64,000 bases of DNA from NCBI RefSeq assembly GCF_002954775.1, contig NZ_PJME01000020.1:89796-153795 (forward strand), given 5' to 3'. A program made the position numbers and the translations under genes. The first letter of the stretch is position 1; every line of letters starts with the position of its first letter. Shown here one piece after another: positions 58,415 to 64,000 of the stretch. The notes beneath the pieces are model-generated. The model saw only the letters and a list, made by a program, of their open reading frames with translations, did not search any database and was not told where the DNA came from. The DNA comes from Streptomyces geranii. Lineage in GTDB: Bacteria; Actinomycetota; Actinomycetes; Streptomycetales; Streptomycetaceae.

Positions 58415-58588
58415 CGGTCCGACGCCCCAACGACCGCACTGACACTGATTTTTGACGGTCCCTCAACTACCTTTCCTCCTTCTCCACTTCCCCACAGGCA
58501 ACCCACAGGTCCCTGATCCCGTCCTCCGGGGCGAGAGGGGCCGTCGGGAAACCCAGGGCTCCTGAGCAAGGCCAGGAGGAGGAGACCA

Positions 58589-61393
58589 TTGCTACGTGCC
58601 CGGCGAATATGGGTCACCGCTGCGGCGGTACTCGCGGTGGTGGGGGCATCGCCAGGATGGGCGCAGGCGGAGCCGTCGCCCCGGCCGGAGGCGGCGGCCC
58701 AACAGCTGCCCTCGGGCTGGAAGTTCAGCGGTGAGGGGGCGGACCGGCAGCTCGTCTGGCGCTCGGACAGACCGGTCCCGATGGGTGACGCGCGCGTCGA
58801 GTTCTACGCGGGCGACCGGCTGCTCGGCCGCCCCGACGCCGCGCAGGACGGCCGGACGTTCCGGCTCCCGCTCGAAGACGCCCTGAACGCGCGGGGACTT
58901 CAGGGCACCAGGGGGCTCGACGACCTCCAAGTGCGCGCAGGCGGACGCCGGTTGGACGCGGCCGGAGTCGCCGCCGTCCCGGACGGGCGGCGCGCGGCGG
59001 TCGCCCCGCCCGCACCGGCGCCGGCCAACCCCGTCGACCCCGGCAAGCCGGGCTCGTACCGTACGGTCTCGGGCGAGTACACGCTCGACTCGGTGAAGCT
59101 GCCCGGGTTTGCCGTGCCGGTGGAGATGAAGGCCGTGGTGGTCGCGCCGACCGGCGCCACCGGCCGCAGGCCGCTCGCCCTGTTCCTGCACGGCCGCCAC
59201 TCGACCTGCTACAAGCCCGGCACCGACGAGATCAGCGGCGAGTGGCCCTGCCCGGCCGGTGAGAAGCAGATCCCGAGCTACCGGGGCTATCTGCGCGACC
59301 AGAAGCTCCTGGCCTCGCAGGGCTATGTGACGGTGTCGATCTCCGCGAACGGCATCAACGCCCAGGACGCGAACGCCGAGGACGCCGGGGCACAGGCCCG
59401 CTCCTCCCTCGTCCGGCAGCATCTCGCCCACTGGGCCGACTGGGCGGCGAACCGGCCCTCGGCCCCGGCGGTCGTCCGGAACGCGCCGGTCGCCGACCTC
59501 TCGCGGGTGCTGCTGGTCGGCCACTCGCGCGGCGGCGAGGGCGTGAACCGCGCCGCGATGGACAGCCTGAGCCGCCCGCCCGCCGACCAGGACGGGTACG
59601 GCGGCCCGGTGCGCTGGAACATCCGGGGTACGGTCCTGATCGGCCCGACGATCTTCGGGCAGAACCCGGCGGCCGATGTGCCGTCGGTGACGATCCTGCC
59701 GGGCTGCGACGGCGATGTGTCCGATCTCCAGGGCGAGTTGGCCGTGGACGGCACCCGTGGCATCAGCCGTGGCGCGGCGCTGCACAGCGCGGTGTACGTG
59801 ATCGGCGCCAACCACAACTACTTCAACACCGAGTGGACGCCGGGGCAGGCGCAGGCCCCGGCGGACGACGACTTCTGGACCGACCCGGACAGCAAGGACC
59901 CGGTGTGCGACGTCGGCACCAGGACCCGGCTGACCGCCGACCAGCAGCACAAGGCGGGCGCCACCTACATCGCGGCGGCGGCCCGGCTGTTCGTCGCGGG
60001 CGACGACCGGGTACGTCCGCTGCTCGACGGCTCCGGCCGCCGGGCCCCGTCGGCCGACCCGGCCCGGGTCCTCACGCACGCCGTGGGCGCGAACCGTTCC
60101 GCCGGCATCCTGCCGGACGACGCGGTGACCGTGCAGGGCGGCGGCGGACGGCTCTGCTCGGCGGTGGACGACCGGCCCTCGGTCAGGTGTCTGGCCGCGG
60201 AGGGCGGCGGGCAGTCGCCGCACTTCGCGGGCTGGGTGACCAGCCCGGAGGTCGGTCGCCGGGCGATCACCTTCAAGTGGTCGCAGCCGGGTGCCGCCGT
60301 CGAGGTGCGTCCCGAGCGGCCGGTGTCCCTGCGCGGCGCCAAGGCGCTCGCCCTGCGGGTCGTCGTGCCGCCGAACACCACCGGGACACAGCTGGACGTG
60401 TCGGTCACCGACACCGCGGGCAAGCGCGCCACCCTCGGCCGGGTCCGCGTGGACGGGCTGCCCGGGAGCAACCGGACGGCCTCGTACTGGGCGCGGGAGG
60501 TCCGCGTACCGCTGTCGGCCGCCGTCTCCGCCGGGGTCGACCTGCGCAAGGTGCGCAGCGTGGAGCTGACGCCGCGCAGCCGCTCGGGGCAGGCCTGGCT
60601 GATCGACACCTGGGCCTGGCGCCCGGGCACGCCCGCCGTACGCCCGGCCGCGCTGCCGCGCGTCGACATCGGCCGGCTGACCGTCAAGGAGGGCGACTCG
60701 GGCACCCGCACCTACCAGGTACCGGTCCGGGTCGCCGGACCGGGCGCCGCGAGCGGCACGGTTCGGGTGTACGCGCAGAATCCCGGTTCGGAGACGGTGA
60801 CGAACCGGCTGGTGACGGTGCGCCCCGGGCAGCAGAGCATCGACGTGCCGGTGACGGTGAAGGGTGACACCCAATACGGCTACGACGCCTGGCAGTTCGT
60901 GTTCGTGAAGGCGGTACGGGGCGCGGTCGTCGGCTCGTACGTCGGCGGGGTGACCGCCCTGAACGACGATCCCCGGCCCACGGTGACCTTCGCGCCGGTC
61001 GCGGACCGGGTCACCGAGGGACAGCCGCTGACCTGGCGTGCGACGCTGTCGGCGACGTCCGGCACCGAGATGAACGCCATCCTGGAGGTGGTGCCGGTGA
61101 CCGGCGGGACCGAGCTGTCCACGACGGACGTCGATCCGGCGTGGCTGGCGGAGATCTCCGGCGAGTCACCGCTGCCGGAGCGGCCGTTGTCCAAGATCGA
61201 GGGCCTCTATCTGTGGACGACGATCCCGGCGGGCGAGTCGAGCGTGGACCTGAGCATCCCGACGGTCGCGGACACGGTGGCCGAGCCGGCGGAGTCGGTA
61301 CGCGTACGCGTGACGGACTTCGACGACGAGACCGGGGAGCCGATTCCGGGCCCCGAGTTCACGGGGACGGTGCTGGACGCCTCGCAGGGGTGA
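58589..61393 (+). CDS. Large secreted alpha/beta-hydrolase with Calx-beta-like C terminus
   Basis: A 934-residue exported protein. It has a Sec signal (RARRIWVTAAAVLAVVGAS, cleavage near AQAEP). An alpha/beta-hydrolase domain spans about residues 185-470, with LALFLHGRHSTCY and the nucleophile elbow VGHSRGGEGVN near 310. A jelly-roll-like middle region follows, and the C-terminal 250 residues carry two Calx-beta-like motifs (VKEGDSGTRTYQVPV, VTEGQPLTWRATL). The start is TTG at 58589 with AGGAGGAG just upstream; no better start exists. Probably a secreted esterase or lipase; substrate unknown. Confidence 0.85.
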   Translation: MLRARRIWVTAAAVLAVVGASPGWAQAEPSPRPEAAAQQLPSGWKFSGEGADRQLVWRSDRPVPMGDARVEFYAGDRLLGRPDAAQDGRTFRLPLEDALNARGLQGTRGLDDLQVRAGGRRLDAAGVAAVPDGRRAAVAPPAPAPANPVDPGKPGSYRTVSGEYTLDSVKLPGFAVPVEMKAVVVAPTGATGRRPLALFLHGRHSTCYKPGTDEISGEWPCPAGEKQIPSYRGYLRDQKLLASQGYVTVSISANGINAQDANAEDAGAQARSSLVRQHLAHWADWAANRPSAPAVVRNAPVADLSRVLLVGHSRGGEGVNRAAMDSLSRPPADQDGYGGPVRWNIRGTVLIGPTIFGQNPAADVPSVTILPGCDGDVSDLQGELAVDGTRGISRGAALHSAVYVIGANHNYFNTEWTPGQAQAPADDDFWTDPDSKDPVCDVGTRTRLTADQQHKAGATYIAAAARLFVAGDDRVRPLLDGSGRRAPSADPARVLTHAVGANRSAGILPDDAVTVQGGGGRLCSAVDDRPSVRCLAAEGGGQSPHFAGWVTSPEVGRRAITFKWSQPGAAVEVRPERPVSLRGAKALALRVVVPPNTTGTQLDVSVTDTAGKRATLGRVRVDGLPGSNRTASYWAREVRVPLSAAVSAGVDLRKVRSVELTPRSRSGQAWLIDTWAWRPGTPAVRPAALPRVDIGRLTVKEGDSGTRTYQVPVRVAGPGAASGTVRVYAQNPGSETVTNRLVTVRPGQQSIDVPVTVKGDTQYGYDAWQFVFVKAVRGAVVGSYVGGVTALNDDPRPTVTFAPVADRVTEGQPLTWRATLSATSGTEMNAILEVVPVTGGTELSTTDVDPAWLAEISGESPLPERPLSKIEGLYLWTTIPAGESSVDLSIPTVADTVAEPAESVRVRVTDFDDETGEPIPGPEFTGTVLDASQG

Positions 61394-61423
61394 GTCCGTA
61401 GCGTCCGTGGCGTACGAGTGACT

Positions 61424-61463
61424 GGTGGGCCCGCTGTCCCTTCGGGGAGCGGGCCCACCTTTT
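61424..61463. terminator. Rho-independent-type terminator between convergent genes
   Basis: Perfect 12-bp stem GGTGGGCCCGCT (61424-61435) with AGCGGGCCCACC (61448-61459). Inside it a CCC-TTCG-GGG tetraloop extends the stem, and TTTT follows (61460-61463). It sits 31 bp after the secreted hydrolase stop and 6 bp before the VOC gene stop on the other strand. Confidence 0.85.
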
Positions 61464-61468
61464 CCTGC

Positions 61469-61903
61469 TCAGGCCGCAGCGGACGTCGGGGGCCGGTCGA
61501 TCAGTTCGATGAGGTTGCCGTACGGGTCGGCGACGAACGCCATCCGGGCGCCCGGGCGCGGCGCGGGACGCGGTGTCATGCATTCCAGGGCGCCCTTCGC
61601 CACCAACCGGGCGTAGGCGAGGTCGAGTTCGGCGGGAGTGTCCACGCTGAGGCAGAGGTGCCCGAGGCCGAGCGTGTGCGCGGCCTCCAAGGGGCTGTCG
61701 GCGGCGAGACCGGGTACGGCGCCCGGGCGGTGCAGCAACTCGACGCGGTAGCCGCTGGCATGACGGAGCATCACCCCACGCAGATCGGTGCCGGGGACGG
61801 CGAAGGCGTGCTCCTCGGTGAGGTCCAGTGCCTCGCGGTACCAGGCGGTGGCGGCCTCCAAGTCCGGTACGGAGATGCCTACATGGTCGAAGCGCGGGGT
61901 CAC
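61469..61903 (-). CDS. VOC family protein (glyoxalase/bleomycin-resistance fold)
   Basis: A 144-residue vicinal-oxygen-chelate protein with two beta-alpha-beta-beta-beta units. It starts FDHVGISVPDLEAATAWYREALDL and later has GHLCLSVDTPAELDLAYARLVAKGA and MAFVADPYGNLIELID, the usual C-terminal metal-binding Glu region. It may be a lactoylglutathione-lyase-like or dioxygenase-like enzyme, or a binding protein. Its ATG overlaps the stop of the FAD oxidase gene (ATGA), so the two are co-translated. Confidence 0.87.
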   Translation of the reverse strand: MTPRFDHVGISVPDLEAATAWYREALDLTEEHAFAVPGTDLRGVMLRHASGYRVELLHRPGAVPGLAADSPLEAAHTLGLGHLCLSVDTPAELDLAYARLVAKGALECMTPRPAPRPGARMAFVADPYGNLIELIDRPPTSAAA

Positions 61904-63342
61904 TTCCGGGCCGATTCGGGACGTGGCTCGGGACGCGCCTCGGGCCGGCGATCAAGGAGGGTGGCGGCGTACGCGGTGGTCGACTCGCGAGGGGTCATGT
62001 ACGTGTGGAACAGGCCCTCGGGGTCGTAGGTGGCCCTGATCTCCTCCAGGCGGGCCGAGTTGGCCGGGCTGAGTCCGTGGTCGTGGCGGTCGGCGAGGTT
62101 GTTGTCGGAGAACTGCAGGCCCTTCGACAGGTGCTGGATCGCGGCCAGTTGGCCGTGCGCCCACTGCTCGTGGGCGAGGTCCTCGGCGGGGTCGGTCCAG
62201 CCCGCGTTGGGCGAGAGATAGACCTTGGCCTGGCTGGACCAGCAGGCGTTCGCCCGTTCCGGGAAGCCGCCCCAGAGCATCCACAGGACATGGCTGGTGG
62301 TGTCCGGGATCGAGTCGAACAGGGGGCGGGAGGCGTCGAGGATGCGCTCGACGGGGCCGTCGGTCCAGATGCCGTCGAGGGCCCAGCGCATGCCGGGCGG
62401 GGTGAGGCGGTCAGCGGCGTCGTACAGCTCGGGCATGGTCGTGTCGACGGCCACGACGGACCGTACGGCTCGGTCCCGGAAGGGCGCGTCCTCCAGCGGG
62501 GCCAGCAGTTCGTCGTCCTTGCCGCAGAACGCGGTCGCCGTGAGGGAGACGGTCCTGCGGTCGAGCCCCGGAGTGCTGTGCTTTTCCGGGGGCAGGCCCC
62601 CAGACCCCCACCCGACCTTCGCCGAGAACTCCACGGCGGGGTCGAGGTCGTCCAGCTTGTCGTAGGCCCAGGTCAGCACCTCGTCGCGCAGGTCGAGGGG
62701 ATAGCTGTGCACCGTGCGGCGGATGCGGCGCGGGTGGTCGTGCAGGGCGAGGTGGAAGCGGGTGACGACGCCGAAGAAGCCGGGGCCGCTCCCCCGTGCC
62801 GCCCACAGCAGGTCGGGGTGCGTGGCGTCGGTCGCGCGGTGGACGAGCGTACCGTCGGCGAGGACGACGTCGACGGCCTCGATGCCGAGGCAGGCGGGGC
62901 CGAGCCTGCGGGAGTCCCAGCCGTAGCCGCCGCCGACGAGGAAGCCGCCGAGGCCGACGGTCGGCGCGTGTCCGGTGGGGAAGAACAGGCCGTGCGGTGC
63001 GAGGAGTTGGAGCAGTTCCGGCCCCTTGGCGGCGGGCTGCGCGGTGGCCGTCCGCCGCTCCGGGTCCACGGTGATGTCCCGCAGCCGGGACAGGTCGAGC
63101 AGCATGCCGCCGTCCCGCACGCCGTTGCCGACCCAGCTGTGGCCGCCGGAGCGGATGCCGACCGTCAGTCCCTCGCGGCGGGCGAGCCGTACGGCGGCGA
63201 CCACGTCCCGCTCGTCCTCGGCGAGGACGACGACGTCGGGGTGGCGTGCGGGTTTGCGTTCGTTCCAGACGGCGTCGAGGCGGGCCCGTTCGTACCGTTC
63301 GTCGCCGCGCCGGACGAGGCGGGCAGGGGGCAGCTCTGGCAT
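61900..63342 (-). CDS. FAD-binding oxidoreductase, berberine-bridge-enzyme-like
   Basis: A 480-residue PCMH-type flavoprotein. The FAD-binding N-terminal domain has GLTVGIRSGGHSWVGNGVRDGGMLLDLSRL, where the His of GGHS is the usual covalent flavin site, and GLGGFLVGGGYGWDSRRLG, where the second (Cys) attachment residue of bicovalent members is missing. The C-terminal BBE segment is EEIRATYDPEGLFHTYMTPRES. No signal peptide is seen. These enzymes oxidise sugars, alkaloids or polyketides. It is co-transcribed with the VOC gene. Confidence 0.88.
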   Translation of the reverse strand: MPELPPARLVRRGDERYERARLDAVWNERKPARHPDVVVLAEDERDVVAAVRLARREGLTVGIRSGGHSWVGNGVRDGGMLLDLSRLRDITVDPERRTATAQPAAKGPELLQLLAPHGLFFPTGHAPTVGLGGFLVGGGYGWDSRRLGPACLGIEAVDVVLADGTLVHRATDATHPDLLWAARGSGPGFFGVVTRFHLALHDHPRRIRRTVHSYPLDLRDEVLTWAYDKLDDLDPAVEFSAKVGWGSGGLPPEKHSTPGLDRRTVSLTATAFCGKDDELLAPLEDAPFRDRAVRSVVAVDTTMPELYDAADRLTPPGMRWALDGIWTDGPVERILDASRPLFDSIPDTTSHVLWMLWGGFPERANACWSSQAKVYLSPNAGWTDPAEDLAHEQWAHGQLAAIQHLSKGLQFSDNNLADRHDHGLSPANSARLEEIRATYDPEGLFHTYMTPRESTTAYAATLLDRRPEARPEPRPESARK

Positions 63343-63470
63343 GCCGGTCTCCTCATGCGGGGGTCGACTCGGACACTACTGTCGACACTTTCCGCCTTCA
63401 AGGGGCCCGGCAATGAAATACCTGCCATCTCTGCCGACACTAGTTCGGCGCGGAGACCGACAGGCTTCCG

Positions 63471-63863
63471 TTACGCCTGCGTGAGGGTGATACGGATTCC
63501 CACCGTGCCCGTCCGCCCTCGTCGGAGGCGGCTGCCCAGCAGGGTGAGGCGGCCCATCAGGCCGTACTTGCGGGCGAGGAGCCCCCGGTAGACGTCGGTC
63601 GCGGGCTGGTCGAGGATCTCGGCGGTGCCGGGGACCGAGTCGCCGGACGGGTTGCCGCGGACGTCGCAGGGGCCGACGAGTACGTCGGCCCGGTTGCGGA
63701 TCCGCTTCACCTTCCAGGAGTCGGTCACCGACCAGACGCCGAGCGCGTCCCCGTCCCGCACCACCCAGACCGGGGTGGCGACGGACGTGCCGTTCTTGCG
63801 ATAGCTGGTGATCAGCAGATATTTGCCCGCGGCGAGCCGGTCCAGGGCGCTGGTGTCATCCAT
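63471..63863 (-). CDS. PPOX-class F420/FMN-dependent protein
   Basis: A 130-residue split-barrel protein of the pyridoxamine-5'-phosphate-oxidase-like family. LDRLAAGKYLLITSYRKNGTSVATPVWVVRDGDALGVWS gives the first beta-hairpin. VKRIRNRADVLVGPCDVRGNPSGDSVPGTAEIL follows, typical of the PPOX F420-dependent (TIGR03666-like) group of actinobacteria. The ATG at 63863 is preferred over an upstream in-frame start. It is a monocistronic gene immediately beside the IS element end. Confidence 0.87.
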   Translation of the reverse strand: MDDTSALDRLAAGKYLLITSYRKNGTSVATPVWVVRDGDALGVWSVTDSWKVKRIRNRADVLVGPCDVRGNPSGDSVPGTAEILDQPATDVYRGLLARKYGLMGRLTLLGSRLRRGRTGTVGIRITLTQA

Positions 63864-63876
63864 GGCCGGGAGTCTA

Positions 63877-64000
63877 GGTCGTGTCCGCAATGTCAGGGGA
63901 GCCAGAGTCGTAGGCAGGCGATGGTGACCAGGGCTTGGTAGTGGCGGGCGCGTTTGTCGTAGCGGGTGGCGAGGGCTTTGTTGTGCTTGAGCTTGTTGAA
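63877..64000. mobile_element. IS5-like insertion sequence, right-edge partial
   Basis: The element end is inferred from the transposase 3' end and the GGTCGTGTCC-type terminal sequence. CTAG lies directly outside at about 63874-63877 and could be part of the target site. The remainder lies outside the window. Confidence 0.6.
63893..64000 (-). CDS. IS5-family transposase, 3' end (partial at window edge)
   Basis: The last 35 codons are present, ending ATRYDKRARHYQALVTIACLRLWLP, the characteristic C terminus of IS5-type DDE transposases in Streptomyces. The gene enters from beyond position 64000. A likely terminal inverted repeat GGTCGTGTCCGCAATGTCA (63877-63895) overlaps the stop codon and marks the element end next to the PPOX gene. 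Whether the element is intact cannot be seen. Confidence 0.85.
   Translation of the reverse strand, partial: FNKLKHNKALATRYDKRARHYQALVTIACLRLWLP

Noticed and set aside
63471..64000. Disruption of the PPOX gene by the insertion sequence
   Set aside because: The PPOX gene is complete with its own start at 63863; the element ends upstream of it.

Overview
The window is high-GC actinobacterial chromosome, almost certainly Streptomyces. Signs are near-universal G/C at third codon positions, frequent GTG and TTG starts, GTGA/ATGA gene overlaps, a Zn-independent L32 paralogue, a GRASP_SAV_5884-type graspetide locus, an S-adenosyl methyltransferase (DUF574), and the short GC-rich intergenic repeats typical of the genus. 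No rRNA, tRNA, CRISPR array or prophage was seen. The only transposon sequence is the 3' end of an IS5-like transposase cut by the right edge.

Layout. (1) 92-10357: a leftward block with a RraA-type aldolase, an aminotransferase, an SDR, an MFS carrier and the 5-oxoprolinase genes pxpC, pxpB and pxpA. A divergent LysR gene follows, then a 2-hydroxyacid dehydrogenase and a MalY/PatB lyase. (2) 10361-20385: M23 peptidase, TPR protein, DUF574 methyltransferase, the graspetide pair tgmA-tgmB, rpmF (L32) behind a Zur-like site, a permease/DUF1980 pair, a MerR-TOBE protein, a serine hydrolase and a P-loop kinase. (3) 20466-29931: a carbohydrate operon with a ROK regulator, binding protein, two permeases and two large unrecognised (probably alpha/alpha-toroid) enzymes, divergent from a BadF-type sugar kinase over a palindromic operator. 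(4) 30130-37626: Tat-exported PAP2/haloperoxidase-like protein, GT39 glycosyltransferase, RpiR regulator, a conserved small protein, a peptidoglycan-binding protein and a GAF-LuxR regulator. (5) 37971-43811: an Rbs-type ABC operon with several low-complexity repeats, ending in a YtcJ-like amidohydrolase. (6) 43859-58414: the most interesting region. Gamma-glutamyl hydrolase, aldehyde dehydrogenase and APC permease stand next to homoprotocatechuate meta-cleavage genes (hpaG/D/E type), an acetoacetate-decarboxylase-like enzyme, a ferredoxin reductase and a ferredoxin. These are divergent from a glutamine-synthetase-like ligase and a P450, followed by TetR and DUF35 genes. (7) 58589-64000: a large secreted hydrolase, VOC protein, FAD oxidase, F420/PPOX protein and the IS end.

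How region 6 may work: a 17-bp motif, CGTTTGGCYTSAAACRA, lies beside the predicted promoters of the ligase-P450 operon, the ferredoxin-hpa operon and the APC permease. This joins uptake, gamma-glutamylation, oxidation, deglutamylation and aromatic ring cleavage into one candidate regulon. I infer a catabolic route for an amine, perhaps an aromatic one, that uses gamma-glutamyl intermediates and drains partly through homoprotocatechuate. The substrate and the regulator are not identified by the sequence.
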